NCBI GenBank assembly: GCA_965221935.1
Contig: CBDCSZ010000036.1
Location: forward strand, 189,604-253,603
DNA: 64,000 nucleotides
Direction: 5' to 3'
Source of the DNA: JAPOXR01 sp965221935
GTDB taxonomy: Bacteria; Pseudomonadota; Alphaproteobacteria; Rhodobacterales; Rhodobacteraceae
The notes below the pieces were generated by a model. It ran no database searches, was not told the DNA's origin, and was given only the letters and a program-made list of their open reading frames with translations. Of this stretch, positions 17,445-26,958 are shown one piece after another (within the stretch, counting starts at the first letter, position 1; every line of letters begins with the position of its first letter). A program made the position numbers and the translations under genes.

Positions 17445-18259
17445 CTATTCTGACTCAATATCGTTGATGCGCCTTATAATTCCGGCCAAAAACACGTTGC
17501 GGGAGTGCTTTATATTGATGTCGCTCGGATTCAACATGGTAGCAATGTCGTCGACGAGGTCGGTGTCGGACGTGTCGGGGAACTCAAGCGGAAAACCATT
17601 GGTGCGTAGATCTCCGGCGGCGATGCGCTGAATGGATTTCTCATCCATAGGTTCTATCTCCCGACTGAGGATGCGTAGTTTGTCGACCGTAGAGACTTCT
17701 CCGACCTCCGTATATCCTTCGGGCAATCCCAATGCGGCTTCAACATCGCGCCAGCCGTATCCTAGCTCTACCCTTCCTTCTTCAGTAAAAGCGCGGCTGG
17801 GACAGGAATAAAAGGGAAGACGCGAGCACATTCAAGTAGGAGGGCAGCCAGTTTCGCCAAGTGCGTCGCGCAACATGAACAAACGTCTCGGCCTATCAGG
17901 TCGGACGGTACTGCGTGCGGCCGACCAATGAAACGATAGGTCCATCGACCTTCCGGACAAGAGCCGCCCACGATGGAAACTGGGCCTCGTTTTTGGGAAA
18001 AATTCCTCAATTCCAAGAAAAAGCGCATTGCCTCATCAGCTCTCATGCGAGCCTGCTGAGTTTTGTACCAAACTGCGAAGTTTGGCACGTCAGCAATAGT
18101 TTGTTGAAGAACAAAAGTGACGCTGCGGCTCGCAGAAAGAAAAGCATTTAGTTCGAATTGAAATTCTAGTCCAGATGACTTAATCATACACGCCAGAAAA
18201 TGCTCAGCCTCAAGGATTTTCTCTATTGGGTGACGTAGGGTGGTGAAAGTATGGGGCAC
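17445..18259 (-). pseudogene. Uncharacterised protein, frameshifted
   Basis: Two minus-strand frames overlap at 17768-17831 and read as one gene. The first (from 18259) runs MPHTFTTLRHPIEKILEAEH through NAFLSASRSVTFVLQQTIAD to LLLECARVFPF. The second continues YSCPSRAFTEEGRVELGYGW and VEAALGLPEGYTE to 17445. Joined, this is a ~270-residue helical protein with a single frameshift near 17800-17830. I do not recognise a functional domain. It lies downstream of the RES toxin on the same strand and may belong to that island. Confidence 0.6.
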
Positions 18260-18421
18260 GTACGTTATCAGACTAGCAATGGATCTTCTTTCCAGAATAC
18301 TTCAATTTCGCCAACGTTTCATCCACTGATACTCTGCCTTTTTGTGTTGCCGGGCGAATTTGCGCCCTGATACTGGTTGGAACAGTCGTCACTTGAGCCT
18401 TCCACCAAACAAATCACCATT

Positions 18422-18943
18422 CTAACAGGTCCATCGAAAAACCCGTGTTTCGTTTTCCTCTACGATGCAAACCCGGTCCAGATTCTGTACATAAACGATG
18501 AGATTGCTACAGTCGTAGCGAGCAGAAGGTACAATCAACCCATCATAACCCAAGTAGTGCAGAGCGTCGGAAATCTTCTGTGTGCACGAATAATCCCGGT
18601 TGCCATATTCCACTTGCCGCACGCCGAGTCGCGCCAGCACTCCGAAGTCCAGTTCAGCGACCCGGTTCAACCGCACTCGCAGCTTCCAGTTCACTGCCTT
18701 CTTATCCGGCCGTTGCTCGAACAGGGACCAAAAGGCTTCGAATTCTGCGTTGGCCCCATCCGCCACTAATGAAGTATTAAGCACTTCAAACTGGCCGTCC
18801 GGACTACTCCACCTCCCTCGCGCAGCGCTGCTACCCTGCACGGGACTATTGTCGGCCCACACTACCCTATAAACTACATCTTCGAACGGTCGTGCTGAGC
18901 GATTCTCGAGGTATTCCAACAAGTCGGGGTCGCGTTCCAGCAT
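18422..18943 (-). CDS. RES-domain toxin (putative NAD+-degrading)
   Basis: 173 residues. The RES family is named after conserved Arg, Glu and Ser residues, and candidates here are YRVVWADNS (Arg), NAEFEAFWSLFEQ (Glu) and LIVPSARYDCSNLIVY (Ser). RES toxins paired with Xre antitoxins degrade NAD+ and halt growth. The gene starts 19 bases after the Xre-like antitoxin stop, with GGAG nine bases before the ATG. Antitoxin-first order and spacing support a type II module. No frame damage is seen. Confidence 0.85.
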   Translation of the reverse strand: MLERDPDLLEYLENRSARPFEDVVYRVVWADNSPVQGSSAARGRWSSPDGQFEVLNTSLVADGANAEFEAFWSLFEQRPDKKAVNWKLRVRLNRVAELDFGVLARLGVRQVEYGNRDYSCTQKISDALHYLGYDGLIVPSARYDCSNLIVYVQNLDRVCIVEENETRVFRWTC

Positions 18944-18962
18944 TTGGGGCGGACTCCGACAT

Positions 18963-19322
18963 TTACGTGTAGGTGGGGTCAGCCATCGTCTGTATGGCTT
19001 CTAGAACTTCTTCAGTTCGGCCTTCCTGAATCAAGTCAGCCGGTCGCAGTCCGTCGAAATACTTGTGCCTAGAGTACAACCATGCCCGCGCCGTACGCGG
19101 ATCAGAATAGAATTCCGACAGCCGTTCGACGACGTACTCCAGATCCACAAGAAGGCTTTCCTTGTTTGGCCTAGGGTAGGCTCGCCCCTGGTTCCACCGA
19201 GACACTGTCTCGGGCGTGGTCCCCAGCATATTCGCAACATCCACGGCCCGAATGGCGGCCCGGCTCTTCAAGAGCTCAAGTTTTGCCGCCACCACGCTTC
19301 TTTCCGCGATCGCATTCGTCAT
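18963..19322 (-). CDS. Xre/MbcA/ParS-type antitoxin (DUF2384) of the RES module
   Basis: 119 residues. The N-terminal helix-turn-helix is AIRAVDVANMLGTTPETVSRWNQGR; the C-terminal toxin-binding domain is LLVDLEYVVERLSEFYSDPRTARAWLYSR followed by LRPADLIQEGRTEEVLEAIQTMADPTYT. This layout is that of antitoxins that neutralise RES toxins and usually repress their own operon. It precedes the RES gene by 19 bases. Confidence 0.88.
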   Translation of the reverse strand: MTNAIAERSVVAAKLELLKSRAAIRAVDVANMLGTTPETVSRWNQGRAYPRPNKESLLVDLEYVVERLSEFYSDPRTARAWLYSRHKYFDGLRPADLIQEGRTEEVLEAIQTMADPTYT

Positions 19323-19364
19323 TGCCTTCCTCCTGTCGTTTGTCGGTCACGCGAGAAACTTTAC

Positions 19365-20848
19365 TCAATCCCGCATTGCACGGCGCGGAGGTATCCGTGA
19401 GAACGAAACGACTCGGCGTTCTTGCACAAATCTTCCTAGACCAACACGAAGACGCTCGAGCCTCTTCCTGTTGTCACTCAACCGCTTGACCAGATGCTCC
19501 TTCGTATCGAATGACAGAGACTCCGAGAAGACCGCCGCATCCGTCGCGGGCCGCACTGTTTCTTCAAGAAATTGCAGTGCCCGGTGGTGCTCCGGAACGT
19601 TACTGAGACGCTGTATCTCGAGCGAGCGCTGGAACACGCTGTGTCGGACGGGGTTGTCCAACAAATCGGTCCAACCCTTCGGACAGCACTCTTTCACCCT
19701 GCAGCCGAATCGGGACTTCGAGCCATGTGCCTTAAAGAAGGCCGCTGCCTCCTCCTTCGTAAGGTGAATGCCCAGGGGAGCCAAGTAGATTGCAGTAGGT
19801 CGCGTGAACCCCTTGCTGCCTGACCTCGCAGGCCGCGTCAGCGAACCTGCGCTGAACCCTTCCTTCTGCGTCACCCCGTGGCATATACCTCCCACTGCAC
19901 CGAACGCCATGGCACTAAGGCCGCGCAGCGCACCCATCATGTCTCCGACCAGCGGAACCCCAAGGGAGTGAAACTGCGCAGTGCCATGTACCAGATTCCG
20001 AACCGCGGCGTGCGTTGGTGTCCCGCTTTGAGAGACCTTTATCCACAAGCAGTCGATGGGCAGCTGTGCCAACCGCTCGATGATGGCGCCTCGTTCCTCG
20101 GCTACCCGAAATACCGTGTAAGACATGGCTAGGGCTACCGAGTATACATAACTCTGCATAGCAACGTTCTATCCCTTGGCTCTCAGTGCATGCTTCTGGC
20201 CGTCCCGGAACCCGACTTCACGACCGATTTCATGGCCCAGCCCGGCTCTCAAGCGCCGCGCTCGGCCACCGGATCGGGTTCCGGGCCGGCCAGAAGCATG
20301 CGCTGCAGCAGGAGGAATGACCCGTTGCCGCGCCGATTTATCATGACACGGTAGGGCTAGGGAGTAGAAAATCGGTACATTTCGGGCACCGGCTGCATTC
20401 AGGTAGTGGCGCAAGTGCGCTGTCGAACGCGCATCGATATCCAACCAAGGGCTATTCGCGCTTTCGATGTAGCGCTTCTCCACAACGAACTGAGCCATCC
20501 GATCGACCATACGACGAGCACTTACGTAATCGAAGTCCTCTGGGCGATGCGGGCGATCCAACGCCCATGGCAACGTCGACAACCGCTTGTGGAAGCCCCG
20601 ACCGATCCTAGTTCCTGTGTTCGCAGATCAAGAATCGCGTCGCGATTTCGCTCAACCATCAAGTCACGCAACTCAGAATGCCGATCCTCATGGAGAGGAT
20701 CGAAGACCACCCCGTATAGACCAACCGAGCCATGCGACACCGCGTCCACGATCGCCCGATGGTCCATATAGGAGGGTCGGAGATACCACCCAAGCGGCTC
20801 AGGTGCGGCCCTGACCGTTCGGGGAAACTGCGCGCGTGCTGTCGCCAT
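19365..20848 (-). pseudogene. Uncharacterised TIM-barrel-like protein (possibly TGT-like), multiply broken
   Basis: Three minus-strand frames read as one gene starting at ATG 20848 (GGAG ribosome-binding site). Part 1 has LGWYLRPSYMDHRAIVDAV and AILDLRTQELG; part 2 LPWALDRPHRPEDFDYVSAR and NSPWLDIDARSTAHLRHYL; part 3 PIDCLWIKVSQSGTPTHAAV, GVPLVGDMMGALRGLSAMAF, then a Cys cluster (GCRVKECCPKGW) and a His ~14 residues later. The breaks are near 20600 (frameshift) and at 20150-20345 (an inserted ~200 bp with inverted repeats). Strand-helix repetition and a C-terminal Cys/His cluster recall tRNA-guanine transglycosylase-like enzymes, but this is only a suggestion. It is upstream of Xre-RES on the same strand. 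Confidence 0.55.
20189..20300. repeat. 26-bp near-perfect inverted repeat within a gene-disrupting insert
   Basis: Bases 20189-20214 (GCATGCTTCTGGCCG...) and 20275-20300 are reverse complements with a single mismatch, separated by 60 bases. The pair sits in the ~200-bp segment that interrupts the gene at 19365-20848. Imperfect direct copies of about 17 bp (TACTC..TAGCCCTA on the minus strand) lie on either side. This has the look of a small non-autonomous insertion. Confidence 0.6.
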
Positions 20849-20892
20849 CGTGGATCTCCACACGTCGTATACATGACATTTCGATCAATGCA

Positions 20893-20921
20893 AAGATAGA
20901 CGTTAAAATTGACGTTGTCAA
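20893..20921 (-). promoter_or_regulatory. Sigma-70-type promoter for the TIM-like/Xre/RES operon
   Basis: On the minus strand TTGACA (20921-20916) and TATCTT (20898-20893) are 17 bases apart, an ideal -35/-10 spacing, ~45 bases upstream of the ATG at 20848. Three GACGTT/AACGTC half-sites lie in and around it and could bind a regulator such as the downstream Xre protein. The tandem IS elements begin 18 bases further upstream. Confidence 0.6.
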
Positions 20922-20938
20922 TGACGTTCGTGCTGTGG

Positions 20939-22577
20939 CAGTAATTCCAATTATGCGTTCACATCGGTTTTTTCTTCATTTTCGGCTGCGTTTCCGGGCG
21001 GATTTCTGCTGTGTTTCGGCGGAAGGGGCGGGGCTGCCGTTTCCGGTTACGGAGGCTTTTCCGGCAGTTCGCCGGTGATGATTGTCCGCATCACGGCGTC
21101 CCAGTCGTCGTGCACGACGTAGGCGGTCAGGAACTTCAGGTTGTCAAGAAGCCGGTAGCGGGCGGCGAGCTTTGCCCGGGCCTCCTGCCAGCTTTCGCAG
21201 ACCAGGTCGCAGGCGCTCTGCATCAGGAACGCGATCAGGTTGAAGGTCGCCAGCAGGCTGGCCAGGGTTTCCTTGCCGTGCCCGAAGTTGTGCTCGAGAT
21301 GGTAGCCGTCCTTGAGAGCCTTGAAGGTGTTGTTCTCCACTTTCCACCGGGCCCGGGCGCAGTCGGCCAGTTCGGCGACGCTGTCCGGGCCGACCGGGAG
21401 GTCGGTGGCGAAGCTGTTGCGGCAGAGCCGCTTTCCGGACGGCGATGTGATGGTGACTTCGAACCAGTTGACTTCCAGCGCGTCTTTTCCGTCGCGGATC
21501 GGCAGACCGTTCATCCAGCGGCAGCGCAGCCGGCGCTTGTTCTTTTTCCGGCCCTCGGTCCGGGTCAGACAGCCGGTCTCAACCCCTTGAATATACTCGT
21601 AAAGCGTTGTGTGCGAGCTCGGCTTGCAGGTCAGGATGAAGCTTCCGCCGGCGGCCAGCACGGCCTCGCAGAACGGCTGGCGGCAGTAGAGGTCGTCGCC
21701 GAGATAAACCGGTCTCAGCCGGGCCAGGCCGGATCCGGTCCGCCGCAGCCAGCGCTTGGCGGCGTTGATCTCGCAGTCCTGTTTCTCAGCCCCGTCCTGC
21801 GGGCGGATGAACTCCGGCGGCAGCGGCAGGAGGCGCGAGGTTCCCGGGGCGACGATGCCGGCGCCGGGCACGGCGTGGAAGTTCTGTGTCCGCCCGTCCG
21901 CCAGTTTCCGCTGCGGGCAGTTCCGGCAGCCGATGCTGCAGGAGGTGAAATACTCGGTGCCGTCAAGGGCGATCAGCAGCCGCCCGTCAAGCCGGCGCAG
22001 CCGGTCAAGGGCGCCCTGGCGGTCCAGCCGGTCGACGGTCCGGGTGAAGATGGAATCGAAGCGCTCCGGCGGCACGCCGTCGAGCACGCTGCGGATGTGG
22101 CTGTCGGTCGGCAGCCGTTCAATGCCGAACAGGGTCCGGGCGTTGGACCGTCCCTGGCGGGACTGGAGCTGCGCCTGCGCCGCCAGGAAGGACGGGCACT
22201 GCAGGAAGAAGACGGCGAAGGCCGCCATTCCGATGTCGGCCATCTCCAGGCGGGCGTTGGCGCCCGTCCTGCGGTCCGGGGCGGACGCGCAGAGTTCGCG
22301 CATGGCGGCGATGTATCCGGCCAGCGGGGACATGGCGCCGCATTATGCACATATCGAAAATTTGTACAAATGTAAGCATAAACAACAACTTACAGGTCTT
22401 CTCCGCGCCTTTTGCCCAGGAGCCGGCGGCCGGAGCGGCGTCGGCGGCAGGTGATTCGCCCGCCGCCGGGGAACCGCCGGCACGCAGCCGCCTGCGGCGG
22501 AAAAAAATCTCCCCGGGCCAAAAAACCGTTGTGATACAACACGTTAAAAACTCAAAAATTCAAAATTAGAATTACTG
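20939..22577 (-). mobile_element. IS4-like/ISNCY-like insertion sequence, copy A
   Basis: The ~1639-bp element starts CAGTAATTC and ends in the complementary GAATTACTG. Its flanks are the 9-bp sequence GTGCTGTGG at 20930-20938 and again at 22578-22586. The second copy of the repeat is shared with element B. One minus-strand transposase gene occupies most of it. Confidence 0.88.
21047..22333 (-). CDS. DDE transposase (IS4-like, family uncertain), copy A
   Basis: 428 residues. The first acidic motif is LIALDGTEYFTS and the second VYLGDDLYCRQPF. The Glu lies in ARWKVENNTFKALKDGYHLE, followed by HNFGHGKETLASLLATFNLIAF. A cysteine pair (SIGCRNCPQRKL) between the first two motifs may bind metal. 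The arrangement resembles transposases filed under IS4 or ISNCY. It is ~80% similar to copy B by eye and is apparently intact. Confidence 0.88.
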   Translation of the reverse strand: MSPLAGYIAAMRELCASAPDRRTGANARLEMADIGMAAFAVFFLQCPSFLAAQAQLQSRQGRSNARTLFGIERLPTDSHIRSVLDGVPPERFDSIFTRTVDRLDRQGALDRLRRLDGRLLIALDGTEYFTSCSIGCRNCPQRKLADGRTQNFHAVPGAGIVAPGTSRLLPLPPEFIRPQDGAEKQDCEINAAKRWLRRTGSGLARLRPVYLGDDLYCRQPFCEAVLAAGGSFILTCKPSSHTTLYEYIQGVETGCLTRTEGRKKNKRRLRCRWMNGLPIRDGKDALEVNWFEVTITSPSGKRLCRNSFATDLPVGPDSVAELADCARARWKVENNTFKALKDGYHLEHNFGHGKETLASLLATFNLIAFLMQSACDLVCESWQEARAKLAARYRLLDNLKFLTAYVVHDDWDAVMRTIITGELPEKPP

Positions 22578-22586
22578 GTGCTGTGG

Positions 22587-24214
22587 CAGTAATTCTAATT
22601 ATGGGTTCATCGGCTGCTTTCTTTGATTTCTGACTGTTTTTTTCGGCTGGGGTTTCGGTTTCGGCGCGGCGGGGGCGGCTGGTTTCGCCGGGGCCGGTCA
22701 CGGAGGTTTTGCGGCGGGCGGCTCGCCGGTGATGATTGTCCGCAGCATGGCGTCCCAGCCGTCGTGCACGGCGTAGACGGTCAGGAACTTTAGGTTGTCA
22801 AGAAGCCGGCAGCGGGCGGCGAGCTTTGCCCGGGCCTCCCGCCAGCCGTCGCAGACGAGGTCGCATGCGCTCTGCATCAGGAAAGCGGCCAGGTTGAAAA
22901 CCGCGAGCACGCTGGCGAGGGTCGAATCTCCATGGCCGAAATTGTGCTCGAGATGATACCCGTCCTTGAGCGCCTTGATGGTGTTGTTCTCGACTTTCCA
23001 GCGGGCCCGGGCGCAGCCGGCGAGTCCGGCGACCGTGCCGGCGCTGACATCGAGGTCGGTGGCGAAGCTGCTGTGATAGAGCCGCCTGCCGGCGGGCGAG
23101 GTGACGGTGACTTCGAACCAGTTGACGGTCAGGGCGTCCGCGCCGTCGCGGACCGGCACACCGTTCATCCAGCGGTAACGGAACAGCCGCCTTTTCTTTC
23201 CCCGGCCTTCGGTCCGGGTCAGCGTTTCGGTCTCAGCCCCTTGAATATATTCGTATAAAGTTGTGTGCGGGTTTGGCTTGCAGGTCAGCAGGAAACTGCC
23301 CCCGGCGGCCTGGACGGCCTCGCAGAACGGCTGGCGGGAGTAGAGGTCGTCGCCGGGACAGACCGGTCTCAGCCGGCTCAGGCCGGATCCGTGCCGCCGC
23401 AGCCAGCGCTTGGCGGCGCTGATCTCGCAGTCCTGTTTTTCGGTTCCGTCCTGCGGGCGGATGAACTCCGGCGGCAGCGGCAGGAGGTGCGATGTGCCCG
23501 GAGCGACGATGCTGGCGGCGAGCATGGAGTGGTGATTCTGGGTCCCGCCGTCGGCCAGCCTCCGCCGCGAGCAGTTCCGGCAGCCGATCCGGCGGGAGGT
23601 GAAACACTCGGTGCCGTCAAGGGCGATCAGCAGCCGGCCGTCAAGCCGGCGCAGCCGGTCAAGGGCTCCTCCGCGCTCCAGTTCGTTCAACACATGCGCG
23701 AAGACGGGATCGAAATGCTCAGGCGGAACGCCGTCGAGCGTTTTGCGTATGTGGTTGTCGGAGGGCAGGTGACTGATGCCGAACAGGGTCTCGGCGTTTG
23801 ACCGGCCCTGGCGGGACTGGAGCTGTGTCTGGGCGGCCAGAAAGGACGGGCACTGCAGGAAGAAGACGGCGAAGGCCGCCATTCCGATGTCGGCCATCTC
23901 CAGGCGGGCGTTGGCGCCCGTCCTGCGGTCCGGGGCGGACGCGCAGAGTTCGCGCATGTCGGCGATGTATCCGGCCAGCGGGGACATGGCGCCGCATTAT
24001 GCACATATCAAAAATTTGTACAAATGTAAGCAAAAACAATAACTTAAAGGTCTTCTCCGCGCCTTTTCCCCAGGAGCCGGCGGCAGGTGATTCGCCCGCC
24101 GTCGGGGCGTCGCCGGCGCGCAGCCGCTTGCGGCGAAAAAAAATCTCCCCGGGGCCAAAAAACCGTTGTGATATAACACGTTAAAAACTCAAAAATCCAA
24201 AATTAGAATTACTG
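22587..24214 (-). mobile_element. IS4-like/ISNCY-like insertion sequence, copy B
   Basis: A ~1628-bp element with the same terminal CAGTAATTC inverted repeats as copy A, flanked by GTGCTGTGG at 22578-22586 and 24215-24223. The two copies differ at many positions, so this is not a very recent duplication. Same orientation as copy A. Confidence 0.88.
22698..23987 (-). CDS. DDE transposase (IS4-like, family uncertain), copy B
   Basis: 429 residues, colinear with copy A over its whole length. Motifs: LIALDGTECFTSRRIGCRNC, VCPGDDLYSRQPF and RWKVENNTIKALKDGYHLEH. Substitutions are scattered (for example TSRRIG against TSCSIG), so the copies diverged before or independently of arriving here. No frame damage. 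Confidence 0.88.
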   Translation of the reverse strand: MSPLAGYIADMRELCASAPDRRTGANARLEMADIGMAAFAVFFLQCPSFLAAQTQLQSRQGRSNAETLFGISHLPSDNHIRKTLDGVPPEHFDPVFAHVLNELERGGALDRLRRLDGRLLIALDGTECFTSRRIGCRNCSRRRLADGGTQNHHSMLAASIVAPGTSHLLPLPPEFIRPQDGTEKQDCEISAAKRWLRRHGSGLSRLRPVCPGDDLYSRQPFCEAVQAAGGSFLLTCKPNPHTTLYEYIQGAETETLTRTEGRGKKRRLFRYRWMNGVPVRDGADALTVNWFEVTVTSPAGRRLYHSSFATDLDVSAGTVAGLAGCARARWKVENNTIKALKDGYHLEHNFGHGDSTLASVLAVFNLAAFLMQSACDLVCDGWREARAKLAARCRLLDNLKFLTVYAVHDGWDAMLRTIITGEPPAAKPP

Positions 24215-24223
24215 GTGCTGTGG

Positions 24224-24675
24224 GCGTACGGCCGCATACCATCAGGGACGCCCTGCGCCGGCAGGATATGCCATCTCACCGGATGCCTCTCTCCACTTGT
24301 GGTCGCGGCTTGCAATGCAGGGGGCCTATTCCTCCAAGAACCTCTGAGACAGCTGCGTCATCAGGTTGTCGTGTTCTCGCCTCGATCAGGTCGCAACGTT
24401 ACGACTTGATCGGGACGGGGCAGGTGAGGAAGCTCCCGCGCGGTTGGCGCGTCGATGCTGGAAGTAGTCCTGATTCGCGGACATCGGCGTGCCGGTGACG
24501 CGTCGCGGTTGGCAGACCTGTGCATCAGCATCCACGAAAGATACCATCGAGTGCATCAAGATTTCGATCCGATCGGCGATCTTCCGTGCGGGCTCGCGAA
24601 GCTGTCGGCACAGGACGGGATGTGTACGGCGAGGCGGAAGCGATGGTCGAGGCCAACGACAGGCCTCCCCAATTC
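24224..24675. other. No supported gene
   Basis: This stretch lies between the tandem IS elements and the truncated integrase. Frames on both strands are short and show no recognisable domain; it is probably decayed sequence. Confidence 0.5.
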
Positions 24676-25218
24676 CTAACCGTCCATGGCCTTCTTGAGG
24701 GACGAAGCCACGCGGTCCGAGGCGATCTGCAGAGGGTTGTCAGCGAGATGGGCATAGCGCGCAGTGGTCTGGGTCTGGGTGTGGCCGAGGATCTTCCCCA
24801 CCGTCGGCAGGCTCTCGCCCGCCATCACCGCCTCTGAGGCGAACGTGTGACGAAGATCATGGATCCGCACGTCGTCGAGCCCGGCCGCCTTGCGCACCCG
24901 CCGCCAGGGCTTCTGTAGGTCCTTCAAACATTCGCCTTCCCTGGCGCCCGCGATGACATACGGATTGCCCTCGATCCGCTCGGCATTGGCCAGGACCTCG
25001 AGCGCCGGCCCGTTGAGCGGGATCGTCTTGGCGCCGGTCTTCGAGTCCGGCAGGTGCATCCGGTTGCCCCGGACATACTCCCACTTCAGGGTCTGGATCT
25101 CCGACAGCCGCGCACCGGTGTAGAGCAGCAGGCGGTACGCCGTCACCGCCGAGGATGCGAACGACTCCTCCTCGTCCAGCGCTTTTCCCAGGCGCGTCAG
25201 CTCTTCGTTACCGGCCAA
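24676..25218 (-). pseudogene. Tyrosine-type phage integrase, 5' truncated
   Basis: Only the catalytic C-terminal ~175 residues remain. The box I Arg is in LLLYTGARLSEIQTLKW, the His-x-x-Arg in IHDLRHTFASEAVM, the box II His in ILGHTQTQTTARYAHL, and the Tyr is in the same segment (ARYAH). The N-terminal arm- and core-binding domains are missing. The break near 25205-25218 abuts an IS110-type end (ATGGAGTGGACGCC at 25231). It once mobilised a prophage or island and is now inactive. Confidence 0.85.
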
Positions 25219-25440
25219 ACAAGAGCGATGGAGTGGACGCCGGCGTCCGCGGGTATGACCGGCGGATCGAGGAGCTGATGGCCGGCGCGGAGGAGTAGGC
25301 CGAGAGCCACAGCATCCTGACCTCGGCGCCGGGCATCGGTCCCGTCACCGCGGCGTCCCTGATCGCGTGGATGGGCGAACTCGGCGCGATCGGCAACCGC
25401 CAGGCCGCCGCGCTGATCGGCGTGGCCCCCTTCGCCCGAC

Positions 25441-25533
25441 ATGCCGACAACCGGATTATGCCGTGTTCGCGGCCCAAGGATTTGATTTTCCTTTCCTTTC
25501 TGCCGTCGTTTTCGGCATAATCACAGCGACTTC
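25441..25533 (+). repeat. RIT left terminal inverted repeat (93 bp)
   Basis: Begins ATGCCGACAACCGG and ends CAGCGACTTC. Compared base by base with 28822-28914 it is identical in reverse complement. Within it ATTATGCCG (25455) and CGGCATAAT (25513) form an internal inverted pair ~50 bases apart, which may be recombinase-binding sites. Confidence 0.95.
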
Positions 25534-25682
25534 AGGATCTTCAGTCCCGCTGCGCCCACGCCTGAGCGGGTCGGCGGTGCGGTTTCGACAGGCCGCAGGA
25601 TCGTTTCGGCGTCCGGCCCGCAGGCATCCGCACAAATCGTGCAATTCTGTCCGTTCCAACTTTCATCAATGGAGGAACGACA

Positions 25683-26958
25683 ATGGTGCAATCGGACTCA
25701 TCCGGGATCCCGCTGCCGAGAGAGGAGATGCCGGACTGGCTGCTTCCCCTGCGCAATGCATTTCTGGCCTCGCTTCTGTCGCTTGGCCTGAAGACCGGCA
25801 CCGTCAGGAACTGCGCTGCTGCCGTCGACTGGCTTTGCGCCGAGGCGGGGCGCAGAGGGCTGACGACGCCGGACGGCGTTGACGGGTCGGTTCTTGCGCA
25901 GGTCCGGGAGCCGCTGCCGGCGCGGCTCTCGGTTCACGGCCGGCGCAATTGGGCCTCGGTCCTGGGCCGGTTCATCGCCTGGCTCGTCAAGGAGAACGCC
26001 ATCGTGGCCGCGCCGCAACCGCCGGAACCGGCGCAGACAGCCCTGGAGGCATTGATGACGGACTGCGGGGGCTGGCTGCGCACCCGGTGCGGGCTGGCGC
26101 CCGGCACGATCAGGTCGCGTCGAGGCAGGGCCCGCGGTTTCCTGGCCTTCCGGTTTGGCGATTCAGCGCCCGGCGACCTGAACGCCATCACCCGTGCCGA
26201 CATCGTCGCGCATTTCGGGACAGCCGGCGAAACGGGTCCTGCCGGCGCAAGAGCCGCGGCCACAGCCCTGCGATCGCTGTTCCGGTTCCTGTTCGCGACC
26301 GGGCGGACCGGGCGGAACCTGGTTCCCTGCGTCCCGAGCGTTCCCGCTCCCCGGTCGCCCGCACCGACGCGGCACCTGTCGCGTGAAGAGACTGATCGTG
26401 TCCTGGCGGCCGCCAAGGGAGACAGCGCCATCGCCCGCCGCGACCATGCGATGCTGCTCACGATGGCCCGGCTCGGCCTGCGCGGCCAGGACTTGACCCG
26501 CCATCCGGCTCGACGGCATCGACTGGCAGGCCGGCGAGATCCTGGTCCGCGGCAAGTGCGGGCGGCAGACGGCCATGCCGCTTCCGGCTGACGTCGGCGA
26601 GGCCATCGTGGGCTGGATCCGCCGCGGACGAAGGGGACGCTCGCGGCGCCTGTTCGTGAGCGTGCTGCCGCCCTTCCCACGATTCACGTCCGCCTTCTCG
26701 ATCGGGAGCGCGCTGCACAAGGCCCACGCGGCGTCCGGCGTCGCGCCGCCCGGGGGAAAGGTTCGCTGCCATGTCTTCCGGCATTCCCTGGCCATGAACC
26801 TGCTGCAGGACGGAATGCCGCTGGCCGACATCGGCAACATGCTGCGCCACGAATCGGCGAGGACGACGACGGTCTGCGCCCGGCACGACATCGAGGCCCT
26901 GCGCCCGCTTGCGCGTCCCCGGCCCGTGCCGCAGCCCGTCACGGAGGCCGGATCATGA
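25683..26958 (+). pseudogene. ritA: RitA tyrosine recombinase, frameshifted and lacking the catalytic Tyr
   Basis: First gene of the trio. The box I Arg is in MARLGLRGQDLTR. Directly after this the frame changes (+1 base near 26500) and resumes as GIDWQAGEILVRGKCGRQ. The HxxR box is CHVFRHSLAMNLL and the His is in MLRHESARTTTV. The position of the nucleophilic Tyr reads Cys (TTTVCARHDIEAL, codon TGC). The frameshift and the Tyr-to-Cys change both argue that the protein is inactive. Its TGA overlaps the ritB ATG. Confidence 0.88.

Noticed and set aside
21011..22375. 454-codon plus-strand frame over the IS4-like copy A
   Set aside because: Shadow frame; the minus-strand protein has DDE motifs and a homologous neighbour copy.
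25229..25262. REP-like palindrome (GGAGTGGACGCCGGCGTCCGCG)
   Set aside because: The same GCGATGGAGTGGACGCC string recurs at IS110 left ends (47384, 47470), so an IS110 terminus explains it better.
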